Positions 36,258 to 45,105 of a DNA stretch of 64,000 nucleotides are shown piece by piece. Each line of letters opens with the position of its first letter. The stretch's first letter is position 1. The notes beneath the pieces were generated by a model that worked only from the letters and a program-made list of their open reading frames with translations, was not told where the DNA came from and ran no database searches. The stretch is from Mesonia aestuariivivens (GTDB taxonomy: Bacteria; Bacteroidota; Bacteroidia; Flavobacteriales; Flavobacteriaceae): assembly GCF_019311235.1 (NCBI RefSeq), contig NZ_JAHWDF010000003.1, forward strand, positions 1 to 64,000, read 5' to 3'. A program made the position numbers and the translations under genes.

Positions 36258-37538
36258 TTATGACATCTTGCTTTGCAATAAACTTGTACCAATTTCACAA
36301 TGCAAACATTTATTTAAATCACAATAATTAGATTTTAAATGTAATAAGGCTTGAGAATCTAAAGCATGACTAGCCGTATTTTTTCTTAAAATATTAAACT
36401 TTTTAACAGTCGAATTCTCTTCTGATGTGATAGAAGTCAAAATATCTAAAAGAGATTCTATTTCAACTTTATCTACAGATTTTTGATAAGCAAATTTTAA
36501 TGGAATAATTGTATTAATAATAAGTAAATCTATAAATTTCTTGCTCAATCTTTTCTTTGTGCTTTTATTTTCTTTACCAAAAGAATAATGGTTTTCCCAA
36601 TAAACAGAAGTGGTCACATCAAAAATACCATATAACTCTTCTAATGTAGTGCTAGATTTTAATTTACTGAATAATGTTTTATGCTGAAGATACAACTGCG
36701 CTAACTGTGATAACCTAAGGGTAGGAAAATTATGAGGGCGCAACCTAAAAAAAGCTGGCTTTTCGTGAATAGAATTAAGTTTAAATTTTTGCTTTACATA
36801 CTCATACTCTTTCTGAAGCTGAAGAAAATAGGCATCATCTATGTCTACATTTAACATATTTGCCTGTCCAAAAAACAAAGCTTCTAAACTAAGTTCTTCA
36901 TTAATTTTCCTCACTGTTGAAAATGGAATAGAACTGGCCATTTGTAAGAAAACTGTTCCATTTTTATTCAAGCCAAAATTTTTAGTTAACAACTTAAAAA
37001 GAACCGCTTCCCAATCGTTTTCTGAATTCTCTAAAAGCTGAAAAATTAATTTAGATTTTTCTTGTAGGCGTTCTACATATAAACGTTCTAGCCAATTTTT
37101 TAGTAAGAAATCATGAACACTAGCAAAATTTGTTTCACAATTAATCCATTTTTCGGGACCGTTAACTAAATTAAGGTAATTCTGTAAAGTATACTCGTGA
37201 ACGTAATTTTTAAGTTGAAGGGTAGGAATTTTAGTTTCATCTTTACGAAACACCTCTACATTATGCTCCCACACCACATGTAAAATTACATTATCATAAT
37301 TAGCATCTTGTTCATGTTTATGCGCATACCAATCGCTTGATTTTAGATGAATCTCAACATTACCTGCCCAAACTTGATCTGCAATTTTTAGTTTCGCATT
37401 AAAAAAATCTGGCCCTGAAGATTGTAAATTATGCTGACCAACATTGAGTAATTGAAGTGTTTCCGCTTCGGTGGTTTTCGCAGTTAAAAAATCAAACTTT
37501 TTAAACTTCCAGAGGTAATGTAAAAAATCTTCTTTCAT
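36258..37538 (-). CDS. DUF2851 family protein
   Basis: A 426-residue soluble protein beginning MKEDFLHYLWKFKKFD, with SGPDFFNAKLKIADQVWAGNVEIHLKSSDW (in parts) near residues 35-65, the conserved core of DUF2851. The pattern GPDF...G.VEIH.K..DW...H recalls a nuclease-like fold, but no function is established to my knowledge. C-terminal cysteines (CDLNKCLHCEIG) may bind metal. It precedes the PspC gene by 15 bases and follows a terminator. Confidence 0.82.
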   Translation of the reverse strand: MKEDFLHYLWKFKKFDFLTAKTTEAETLQLLNVGQHNLQSSGPDFFNAKLKIADQVWAGNVEIHLKSSDWYAHKHEQDANYDNVILHVVWEHNVEVFRKDETKIPTLQLKNYVHEYTLQNYLNLVNGPEKWINCETNFASVHDFLLKNWLERLYVERLQEKSKLIFQLLENSENDWEAVLFKLLTKNFGLNKNGTVFLQMASSIPFSTVRKINEELSLEALFFGQANMLNVDIDDAYFLQLQKEYEYVKQKFKLNSIHEKPAFFRLRPHNFPTLRLSQLAQLYLQHKTLFSKLKSSTTLEELYGIFDVTTSVYWENHYSFGKENKSTKKRLSKKFIDLLIINTIIPLKFAYQKSVDKVEIESLLDILTSITSEENSTVKKFNILRKNTASHALDSQALLHLKSNYCDLNKCLHCEIGTSLLQSKMS

Positions 37539-37610
37539 TCATTCTACATATTTTTAACGATATGAAAAATTTCTTCTTTTATATCTATGGTAAGTTAAAG
37601 AATTTTAATT

Positions 37611-37644
37611 AAAAAACCTCTTACATTTCTGCAAGAGGTTTTTT
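37611..37644 (-). terminator. Terminator after the cysteine synthase gene
   Basis: AAAAAACCTCTT (37611-37622) pairs with AAGAGGTTTTTT (37633-37644) around ten bases. The T-run on the minus strand marks the end of the leftward gene at 37670. Confidence 0.88.
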
Positions 37645-37669
37645 AATGATTAGAAAGGTTTAAAAATGA

Positions 37670-38647
37670 TTACATAAAACCTTGTTCTTTCATCCATTCG
37701 TCATTGTAGATTTTACCAATATATCTACTCCCGTGGTCATGAAAAAGCACCACCACTACATCATCTTCTTTAAATTCATCTTTCAACTGAATTAAACCTT
37801 TGATAGCGGCTCCTGCAGAGTTTCCTAAAAACATACCTTCTTCTTCTGCCAATCTTCGGGTATAAACCGCAGCATCTTTATCGGTAACTTTCGTAAAACC
37901 ATCGATAATATCAAAATTTACGTTTTTAGGTAAAATATCTTCACCTATACCTTCAGTTACATATGGGTAGATTTCTTTTTCATCAAACTCGCCAGTCTCA
38001 TGGTATTTTTTAAATACAGAACCATAAGTATCTACGCCCCAAATTTTCACATTAGGATTTTTTTCTTTTAGATATTTTCCAACTCCAGAAATAGTTCCGC
38101 CAGTGCCTACACCTACTACAAAGTGAGTTACCTTTCCTTCGGTTTGCTCCCAAATTTCCGGACCAGTACTCTCGTAATGAGCTTGCGTATTGGCTAAATT
38201 ATCATATTGATTTACATACCATGAATTTGGTCGTTCTTCAGCAATTCTTTGTGCGACAGAATAATAAGAATCTGGGTGTTCTGGTGAAACATTGGTCGGG
38301 CAAACAATTACTTCGCAACCTACGGCTCTTAAAATATCCATTTTCTCTTTACTTTGCTTATCGGCTAGGGTGCAAACCATTTTATAGCCTTTAACAATTG
38401 CCGCTAAAGCTAAGCCCATACCAGTATTTCCAGAAGTACCTTCAACTATTGTCCCGCCAGGTTTAATTAATCCTTTCTCTTCAGCAGCAGCAAGCATTTT
38501 TACTGCCATACGATCTTTTACCGAATTTCCGGGATTAAAGGTTTCATACTTCGCTAAAACTAAAGCAGGAATATCTTCTACTAATTTATTTATTTTCACT
38601 AAAGGCGTATTCCCTATAGTTTCTAATATATTGTTTTTATAATCCAT
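37670..38647 (-). CDS. PLP-dependent cysteine synthase / cystathionine beta-synthase-like enzyme
   Basis: A 325-residue fold-type II PLP enzyme. K44 in NPGNSVKDRMA binds PLP, GTSGNTGMG (69-77) holds the substrate, and VGTGGTISGVGKYL holds the phosphate. Flavobacterial proteins of this type are annotated as CysK/CysM or as the catalytic core of cystathionine beta-synthase without the CBS domains. The motif LFHDHGSRYIGKIYND at the C terminus is more usual in the CBS-like group. Cytoplasmic; single gene with its own terminator. Confidence 0.88.
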   Translation of the reverse strand: MDYKNNILETIGNTPLVKINKLVEDIPALVLAKYETFNPGNSVKDRMAVKMLAAAEEKGLIKPGGTIVEGTSGNTGMGLALAAIVKGYKMVCTLADKQSKEKMDILRAVGCEVIVCPTNVSPEHPDSYYSVAQRIAEERPNSWYVNQYDNLANTQAHYESTGPEIWEQTEGKVTHFVVGVGTGGTISGVGKYLKEKNPNVKIWGVDTYGSVFKKYHETGEFDEKEIYPYVTEGIGEDILPKNVNFDIIDGFTKVTDKDAAVYTRRLAEEEGMFLGNSAGAAIKGLIQLKDEFKEDDVVVVLFHDHGSRYIGKIYNDEWMKEQGFM

Positions 38648-38764
38648 TTTTTTTGCAATTTTTCCAACTGCAAATATAAGAATTAGATATTGAAATAGAA
38701 GTTAAGTGTTTAAAGTAAAAGCTAAGTATTAAATTACGAACAATACTATCTAAAAATTTAATAC

Positions 38765-40003
38765 TTACTCAAACCGAATTGACTTGGCAGGAGTAATTTT
38801 AGTAATGATATAGGAAGGGATTAATAGCATAAACATACAAAGTGCCAACGTGCCTACATTTATGAGTGTGATAAATTCCCAACTTAAATAAACAGGAGCT
38901 TCGGTTACATAGTAAGTTTCGGGATTTAGCGGAATGATTTTAAAGTATTTTTGAAGAAGTAATATTCCAAGTCCAATTACATTTCCGTAGAGAAGTCCTT
39001 TAATTATTAAATAAGCAGCATTAAATAGAAAGATTTTACGGATGCTCCAATCTGTACTTCCTATTGCTTTTAGCATTCCTATCATTTGGGTACGTTCGAG
39101 AATAAGCACGAGCAAAGCGGTAATCATGTTAATGCCCGAAACGATAATCATAATTCCTATAATTAATGCAATATTAAAATCGAACAAAGAAACCCATTCA
39201 AATATCGAAGGATAAGCTTGGCGAATGGTTTTTGCATCTAGAAAAGAGCCAATATTTTCATACACCTCTCCTCCTTTTTGATCTATTTCTTGAAAATCAT
39301 CTACAAAAACTTCAAAATTCCCTACTTCGTTTTTATCCCATTTATTCAATCTACGCAACTGGTTAAGATCGGCAATTAGAAAAGTTTCGTCAAACTCTTG
39401 AAACCCCGAATTAAAAATACCACTCACCTCAAATGCTACTAAACGCGGACGATCACTATTCTCATCGTTCATAAAATAGACGATCACTTTATCCCCTACC
39501 TTAAATTTTAGGCGTTTAGATAAATATTGCGAAATTAAAATTTGAGTGCTGTAACCTTCTTTTTGATAGGTTGGAAGTTCTCCTTCTATTAAATACTCTT
39601 GTAGATAATCCCAACGGTAATCTGTGCCTACGCCTTTTACAATAATCCCTTCAAAATCGGTTTCGGTTCTTATAATACCGTATTTAGTTGCTACCCCTTG
39701 AATGTGGTTTATTCCTTCAACAGCATTAAACTCAGGGTAAAAATCTTGGTCGGTCGATATAGGTTTTTGAGTTTCTTGAGAATTATTATTATTTAAATTA
39801 TTAATAATAATATGACCATTAAAGGCTGCTATTTTATCTCTTATTTTTTGCTCTAGGCCTACACCTGTAGCTACTGCAATAAGCATCATAATTACACCCA
39901 CAGCAATTGCCGTCACTGCAATTTTAATTATTGGTGCCGATATACTACTTTTATAATCTTTTGCGCTTATTAAGCGTTTAGAAATAAAATATTCAAAATT
40001 CAA
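38765..40003 (-). CDS. LolC/LolE-like ABC transporter permease (FtsX family)
   Basis: A 412-residue protein with a membrane helix near residues 25-48, a large periplasmic domain (about 50-270), and three C-terminal helices (about 275-300, 320-345, 370-398). The start MNFEYFISKRL and end ITKITPAKSIRFE fit lipoprotein-releasing permeases of Bacteroidota. The start codon is TTG at 40003; no in-frame ATG lies upstream before a stop. It diverges from the DUF1343 gene with only five bases between the two start codons. No LolD ATPase is adjacent. Confidence 0.87.
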   Translation of the reverse strand: MNFEYFISKRLISAKDYKSSISAPIIKIAVTAIAVGVIMMLIAVATGVGLEQKIRDKIAAFNGHIIINNLNNNNSQETQKPISTDQDFYPEFNAVEGINHIQGVATKYGIIRTETDFEGIIVKGVGTDYRWDYLQEYLIEGELPTYQKEGYSTQILISQYLSKRLKFKVGDKVIVYFMNDENSDRPRLVAFEVSGIFNSGFQEFDETFLIADLNQLRRLNKWDKNEVGNFEVFVDDFQEIDQKGGEVYENIGSFLDAKTIRQAYPSIFEWVSLFDFNIALIIGIMIIVSGINMITALLVLILERTQMIGMLKAIGSTDWSIRKIFLFNAAYLIIKGLLYGNVIGLGILLLQKYFKIIPLNPETYYVTEAPVYLSWEFITLINVGTLALCMFMLLIPSYIITKITPAKSIRFE

Positions 40004-40008
40004 AAGAA

Positions 40009-41229
40009 ATGCTTTTTAACCGATTGCTCAAAAATACATTTTTTATTCTAGCTTTAGGATTGATTTCTTGTGAAGCTCAAACAAAAAAACAAAAGACTTC
40101 TGCTGTTAACACTTCCGTAGAAAATTCTATTGTGGTTGGTGCCAATCGTACTCAAAAATATATTCCGTTATTAAAAAACAAAAAAATTGGAATTGTTGGC
40201 AATCAAACTTCTATCATTTTCAAAAAAAATGGTGACCATATTCACCTTGTAGATTCTCTACTTGCTGCCAGCATTAGTATTGAAAAAGTTTTTTCTCCTG
40301 AACATGGTTTTCGCGGAAAAGCCGATGCTGGTGAAAAAGTAAACGATGGCATAGATACTAAAACCGGTTTGCCTTTAGTTTCGCTCTACGGAAGCCATAA
40401 AAAACCTACTCCTGAGCAGCTTAAAGGTATTGATATAATGATTTTTGACATTCAAGATGTAGGCGTTCGTTTTTATACTTATATCTCTACGCTACATTAT
40501 GTGATGGAAGCTTGTGCCGAAAATAATATTCTACTATTAATTCTTGATCGTCCCAACCCAAATGGGCATTATATTGATGGACCTGTTTTAGAAAAATCTC
40601 AACAAAGTTTTGTGGGAATGCACCCCGTTCCTATTGTTCATGGGATGACGATTGGTGAATATGCACAAATGATTAATGGTGAAAATTGGTTGGATAATAA
40701 AGCTAAATGTGATTTAATGGTGATTAAAATAAAGAATTACGATCATCATCAACCTTATCATATTCCTATCAAACCTTCGCCAAATTTACCCAATGATCAA
40801 GCCATTAATTTGTACCCGAGTTTATGTTTTTTTGAAGGAACTAATGTAAATGCTGGCAGAGGAACTGATCATCAGTTTCAAGTTTTTGGTTCTCCAGACT
40901 TAGATGCTAAAATCTTTGAATATACTTACATTCCAAAACCTAATGAAGGTGCTAAACATCCAAAAAATAAAAGTGAAAAATGCTATGGAATGGATTTAAC
41001 TTTCACAGAAAAGCAATCTGAAATCAATTTAACTTGGTTAATAAAGGCTTACCAAAACACGAAGAATAAAGATGAATTCTTTAATAGTTTCTTTTCTAAA
41101 CTAGCAGGCACTAAAAAACTTAGGCAACAAATAGAAAGTGGTATGAGTGAAAAAGAAATTAAAGCCACTTGGAAAAAGGGATTAGAAGACTATAAAACTA
41201 TTCAAAAAAAATATCTTCTATATAGATAA
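40009..41229 (+). CDS. DUF1343 (NamZ-like) exo-N-acetylmuramidase lipoprotein
   Basis: A 406-residue protein with lipobox ALGLISC (cysteine 21). The body shows KKIGIVGNQTS, EHGFRGKADAGEKV, LVSLYGSH, DIQDVGVRFYTYISTLHYVMEA, DRPNPNGHYIDGPVL and FEGTNVNAGRGTD, all typical of DUF1343. The B. subtilis member NamZ (YbbC; GH171) removes terminal MurNAc from peptidoglycan fragments, so cell-wall recycling in the periplasm is the likely role. Its promoter must lie within the divergent permease gene. Confidence 0.88.
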   Translation: MLFNRLLKNTFFILALGLISCEAQTKKQKTSAVNTSVENSIVVGANRTQKYIPLLKNKKIGIVGNQTSIIFKKNGDHIHLVDSLLAASISIEKVFSPEHGFRGKADAGEKVNDGIDTKTGLPLVSLYGSHKKPTPEQLKGIDIMIFDIQDVGVRFYTYISTLHYVMEACAENNILLLILDRPNPNGHYIDGPVLEKSQQSFVGMHPVPIVHGMTIGEYAQMINGENWLDNKAKCDLMVIKIKNYDHHQPYHIPIKPSPNLPNDQAINLYPSLCFFEGTNVNAGRGTDHQFQVFGSPDLDAKIFEYTYIPKPNEGAKHPKNKSEKCYGMDLTFTEKQSEINLTWLIKAYQNTKNKDEFFNSFFSKLAGTKKLRQQIESGMSEKEIKATWKKGLEDYKTIQKKYLLYR

Positions 41230-41252
41230 TAGCAACTTAGAGAGAGCTATTA
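41227..41252. terminator. Weak hairpin between convergent genes
   Basis: TAATAGC (41227-41233) and GCTATTA (41246-41252) pair around 12 bases but lack a T-run. A possible weak terminator for the DUF1343 gene and the convergent YkgJ gene. Confidence 0.35.
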
Positions 41253-41280
41253 ATACGCTCACTTTATTTCTAAACAAATA

Positions 41281-41772
41281 TTACTGAAGTCGTTTTTTCA
41301 TCGCTTCAACAATATTAAAAGCAGCAGGACAAATAGCTACATTTTTAAGCGTTAAATTTGATATTTGCTGAAATTTTCTACGATCAGTATGCGGAAATTC
41401 AGCACAAGCCTTAGGTCTAACTTCATAAATTAAGCATTTATTATCGTGTCCTAAAAATGTACAAGGCACTTGCTGTAGCACATAATCGTTCTCTTCATCT
41501 ACCCGCAAGTATTGATCTATAAACTGCTGAGGCTTCATTTTTAAAAATTTTGAAATCCGTTCAATATCTTTATTCAAAAATAATGGTCCCGTAGTTTTAC
41601 AACAATTAGCGCAGTCTAAGCAATCTGTACGCTCAAATTCTTCTTCATGCAATTCTTGCATAAGTAGGTCTAAATGTTTCGGCGGCTTTTTTTTAAGCTT
41701 TGCAAAAAACTTTTTGTTTTCGTTATGCTTATCTTTGGCTTGCTTTGGTAGATTTTTTATTACTTCTTCCAT
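41281..41772 (-). CDS. YkgJ-family cysteine-cluster protein
   Basis: A 163-residue protein with the metal-binding cysteine cluster CLDCANCC (51-58) and later cysteines in PCTFLGHDNKCLIYEVRPKACAEFP. This is the zinc/iron-chelating YkgJ domain, whose biochemical role is not established. The N terminus is strongly basic (KKFFAKLKKKPPKH). The -7 box TACCTTTG ends four bases before the ATG, so the message is likely leaderless. It diverges from the methyltransferase gene. Confidence 0.85.
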   Translation of the reverse strand: MEEVIKNLPKQAKDKHNENKKFFAKLKKKPPKHLDLLMQELHEEEFERTDCLDCANCCKTTGPLFLNKDIERISKFLKMKPQQFIDQYLRVDEENDYVLQQVPCTFLGHDNKCLIYEVRPKACAEFPHTDRRKFQQISNLTLKNVAICPAAFNIVEAMKKRLQ

Positions 41773-41776
41773 AGCG

Positions 41777-41784
41777 CAAAGGTA
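41777..41784 (-). promoter_or_regulatory. ykgJ-like gene promoter -7 box
   Basis: TACCTTTG on the minus strand, followed by CGCT and the ATG at 41772. The same four-base gap is seen at prfC and predicts a leaderless mRNA. Confidence 0.65.
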
Positions 41785-41803
41785 ACTATAAGCAATTTAT
41801 ATT

Positions 41804-42514
41804 TTGAAAAATCCAGATATTTTTGGTCAAGCCGTACTTGACTTCCATCATCAGCAGCAACCTGAAAACATTATTGTGCATTCAGAAGATTTTGATGATG
41901 ATGAAATCCCTACCGATTACCTCTTCCGCAGTTATGAAGAGATGCCAATATTAGAGCAAAAAGCGCTTCAATTAGCTGAAGGAAAAATTTTAGATGTGGG
42001 CAGTTGTGCAGGAAGTCACTCGCTTTATCTTCAACAGCAAAATAAAGAGGTAAAAGCTATAGATGTTTCTGAAGGAGCGATTGAAGTTTGCCAGTTACGT
42101 GGAGTTAAAAATGCTGAGGTAAAAGATTTCTTTCAACTTAAAAATGAACAGTTCGATACAATTTTAATGCTCATGAATGGTAGCGGAATTATAGGAAAAT
42201 TAAAAAATCTTACACAATTCTTTCAGCACGTTAAAACACTTTTAAAACCAAATGGAAAAATTTTAATTGATTCTTCTGATTTAAGGTATCTTTTTGATGA
42301 AGATGAAGATGGCGGTATTTGGGTTAACCCCAATAAATATTACGGAGAACTAAGTTATTCTATTAGTTATAAAAATGAAACCTCAACAAAATTTGATTGG
42401 CTTTATATAGATTTTAATTCTCTACAACTCGCTGCACAAAGCAATGAATTTTCTTGTGAATTAATTAAAGAAGGTGAACATTTTGATTACCTAGCGATGC
42501 TTAAAATGAAATAA
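41804..42514 (+). CDS. Class I SAM-dependent methyltransferase
   Basis: A 236-residue enzyme. The SAM-binding motif I is KILDVGSCAGSHSLYL (about 64-79); the acidic residue after strand 2 is in VKAIDVS, and FDTILMLMNGSG is motif IV. The start is TTG at 41804 (KNPDIFGQAVLDFHH): no upstream in-frame ATG exists before a stop, and the next internal ATG would remove a conserved N-terminal domain. The substrate is unknown. It diverges from the ykgJ-like gene. Confidence 0.82.
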   Translation: MKNPDIFGQAVLDFHHQQQPENIIVHSEDFDDDEIPTDYLFRSYEEMPILEQKALQLAEGKILDVGSCAGSHSLYLQQQNKEVKAIDVSEGAIEVCQLRGVKNAEVKDFFQLKNEQFDTILMLMNGSGIIGKLKNLTQFFQHVKTLLKPNGKILIDSSDLRYLFDEDEDGGIWVNPNKYYGELSYSISYKNETSTKFDWLYIDFNSLQLAAQSNEFSCELIKEGEHFDYLAMLKMK

Positions 42515-42569
42515 TTTAAAACCAACAAAGCTAGATTTTCGTTAATTTATTTGTACTCATTTTGCGCCT

Positions 42570-43331
42570 ATGAAAAAAATTAAATATTTATTACTGATAA
42601 GCTTATGCTTCATAAACTTTGCTTGTAGTGATGATGACAGTTTAAACTCAGAGAATCAAATTGCAGGAAATAATTTAAATCTAGGCAAATCTGCTCACGA
42701 TCTATTAGCCAACGACACGTTCTCAAACCTAGAGGTCGAAATTGTTTATTCTGAAGGTTTTGCTCCAAAAGAAAATAGTCTCATTCAGCTTAAAAATTTC
42801 TTAGAGCAACGTACTTTTAAAACTAACATCACATTTATTAAACGCCAAATTGAAATCCCCAATACTTCTGCTTATACTATTGAAGAGATTAGAGCTCTAG
42901 AAGATATACATAGAACTTCTTTTAACACTGAAAATACCATTAGTGTTTTTGTATTTTTCGCTAATGCCGATCGCGAAGGCAACCAAGACAATCAGGTAAC
43001 TTTAGGAACGGCTTATCAAAATACCTCTATGGTAATTTTTGAAAAAACTATTCAAGACATTACCCAAGGTTTTGGTACACCAAGAACTACCAATATTGAA
43101 ATTACTACATTAACTCATGAATTTGGACATTTATTTGGACTCGTAAATGTAGGCTCTGATATGCAAACCAACCATGAAGATGCAGATTCTCGTTCTCATT
43201 GCAATGTAGAAAACTGCCTAATGCAGGCAAAAACAGAATTTACTAGCGATGTGATGGGTATGCTAGGTAATGGTATACCAGATTTAGGCTCGCAATGTAT
43301 AGCAGATTTAAGAGCAAATGGAGGCAAGTAA
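42570..43331 (+). CDS. Lipoprotein zinc metalloprotease
   Basis: A 253-residue protein with lipobox INFAC (cysteine 19). The zinc site HEFGHLFGLVN begins at H183 (E184 the base, H187 second ligand). In metzincins the pattern is HExxHxxGxxH/D; here N193 occupies the third-ligand place, while CNVENCLM (211-218) resembles the archaemetzincin cysteine and Met-turn region. It is probably outer-membrane anchored. Flavobacteria often annotate relatives as membrane metalloprotease. A TTTGC box ends five bases before the ATG. Confidence 0.8.
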   Translation: MKKIKYLLLISLCFINFACSDDDSLNSENQIAGNNLNLGKSAHDLLANDTFSNLEVEIVYSEGFAPKENSLIQLKNFLEQRTFKTNITFIKRQIEIPNTSAYTIEEIRALEDIHRTSFNTENTISVFVFFANADREGNQDNQVTLGTAYQNTSMVIFEKTIQDITQGFGTPRTTNIEITTLTHEFGHLFGLVNVGSDMQTNHEDADSRSHCNVENCLMQAKTEFTSDVMGMLGNGIPDLGSQCIADLRANGGK

Positions 43332-43350
43332 ATTAAAATAATTAAATGCT

Positions 43351-45012
43351 TTAATGTTCTACTTCTTGGGGTTTGAGTTTATTTTGTTTCCCATAAACTC
43401 TTTCTCCATTAATATAAGTAGCGTCAACCTTAATTTTCAGTATATCTTTTTCATTAATCATCATTATATCCCTATCTAAAATTATAAAGTCTGCATATTT
43501 ACCAACTTCAATACTTCCTTTTTCCTTTTCTTCAAAATTGGCGTAAGCTGCCCAAATCGTCATTCCTTTTAATGTATTTTCTCTGCTTAGAGAGTTCTCC
43601 ATTTGAAAGCCAGTCTTAGGATAACCCGAAATATCTTTTCTAACTACAGCAGCATAGAAAGTTAAAAATGGACTCACTTTTTCTATAGGAAAATCTGTAC
43701 CTAATGCAACCAAACCAGCTTTATTCAATAACTTTTTATAAGCATAGGCATTATGTACGCGATCTCCAATTCTATCTTCTGCCCAATACATATCGCTTGT
43801 TGCATGCGTTGGCTGAATTGACGGAATGATATTTTTATTTCCTTTAAAATAGCTAAAGTCTTGTTCTTCTAAAATCTGTGCGTGTTCTACTCTCCAACGT
43901 TGGCCGCTTTTGTTTTTTAAAATTGAATCATAGACTTTTAATACTACATAATTGGCAGAGTCTCCAATAGCATGTGTGTTTAATTGAAATTCTGATTTAC
44001 TTATTTTACCCGCCAGTTTTTTAAAGTCTCTTAAACTAATAAGCATCGCACCAAAATGATCTTCTTTATCTGCATAAGGTTTTTTTAGAGCTGCCCCTCG
44101 AGACCCTAGAGCCCCATCTGCATAAGCTTTTACTGAACGTACGTGTAGTCTTTTAGTTCTTAAAATTCCTTTATTTAGAAAATAGTTAAGATCTTCTTCT
44201 TGATTTTGAACCATTGCGTAAACTTTTGTTTTTAAGTCTCCTTCTTTTTGTAAACTATCTATTAATAGAATTGAAGATTTACTCAATCCAGCATCATCTA
44301 TAGTAGTTAAGCCATATTTTAAAGTTTCTTTTTCAGCATCAAGCAAACCTTCTATTTCTTGTTTTCGAGTGGGTTTAGGCATAATATCCCAAACTCTTAG
44401 CATGGGATTATCTATTAAAATTCCCGTAAGTTCTTTATTTTTAATTTCAATCTCACCACCGTCTACTTTTGTATTCTTATTAATTTTGGCTAAGTCTAAT
44501 GCTTTTTGATTAACCAGCATGGCATGACCGTCGATTCTAGTAATTGCTACTGGCGTATCTGGAAAAAGTTGATCTAATTTATTTTTAGTAGGAAATTCTT
44601 TTATTTTCCAATCATTTTGATCCCAACCGCGACCATAAATAAATTTAGCTTGATGCACTTTTTGGTAGGCTACAATTTTTTGTATTACTTCATCAAAACT
44701 TTTCGTTTCATTTAAATCTACCGATTCTAATTGTAAGCCTAGATTATAAAAATGAGCGTGCGCATCTATTAATCCTGGTATAATCGTTTTGCCTTCAGCA
44801 TCTAAGGTTTCTTTGGGTTTATACTTAAGTAATAACTTTTCACCTTGACCTACTGCTACAATTTTACCATCGTTAACCACAAAGCCCTTAGCAATATCAA
44901 AATCTTTATTAACCGTGTAAACTTTAGCATTAACTACTAATAGATCTACCGACTCTTTTGGTTGACAAGCAAAAAGAGTGAAACAGATAATGATATATAC
45001 TATTTTATTCAT
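43351..45012 (-). CDS. Amidohydrolase family lipoprotein (YtcJ-like)
   Basis: A 553-residue metal-dependent hydrolase. It has a lipobox signal (CFTLFAC, cysteine 16), an N-terminal urease-like beta domain (VNAKVYTV, GKIVAVG), the metal motif IPGLIDAHAHF (about 74-84), and a TIM barrel with late motifs LNTHAIGD, WRVEHAQIL and LGTDFPIE. The C-terminal KYADFIILDRDIM closes the beta domain. The YtcJ-like group acts on unknown amides or cyclic compounds. The lipid anchor is usual for secreted forms in this family. Confidence 0.88.
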   Translation of the reverse strand: MNKIVYIIICFTLFACQPKESVDLLVVNAKVYTVNKDFDIAKGFVVNDGKIVAVGQGEKLLLKYKPKETLDAEGKTIIPGLIDAHAHFYNLGLQLESVDLNETKSFDEVIQKIVAYQKVHQAKFIYGRGWDQNDWKIKEFPTKNKLDQLFPDTPVAITRIDGHAMLVNQKALDLAKINKNTKVDGGEIEIKNKELTGILIDNPMLRVWDIMPKPTRKQEIEGLLDAEKETLKYGLTTIDDAGLSKSSILLIDSLQKEGDLKTKVYAMVQNQEEDLNYFLNKGILRTKRLHVRSVKAYADGALGSRGAALKKPYADKEDHFGAMLISLRDFKKLAGKISKSEFQLNTHAIGDSANYVVLKVYDSILKNKSGQRWRVEHAQILEEQDFSYFKGNKNIIPSIQPTHATSDMYWAEDRIGDRVHNAYAYKKLLNKAGLVALGTDFPIEKVSPFLTFYAAVVRKDISGYPKTGFQMENSLSRENTLKGMTIWAAYANFEEKEKGSIEVGKYADFIILDRDIMMINEKDILKIKVDATYINGERVYGKQNKLKPQEVEH

Positions 45013-45035
45013 TTTGAATTTCTTTTTTATAAAAA

Positions 45036-45066
45036 TAAAAAGCGTTTATGAATGATAAACGCTTTT
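45036..45066 (-). terminator. Terminator after the outer-membrane barrel gene
   Basis: AAAAAGCGTTTAT (45036-45048) and ATAAACGCTTTTT (45054-45066) form a 13-pair stem with a five-base loop. On the minus strand it ends the TPR/barrel transcript before the amidohydrolase gene. Confidence 0.88.
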
Positions 45067-45105
45067 TAACAACTATAAATTCTATTTAACTATACTTTAA
45101 TTTTT

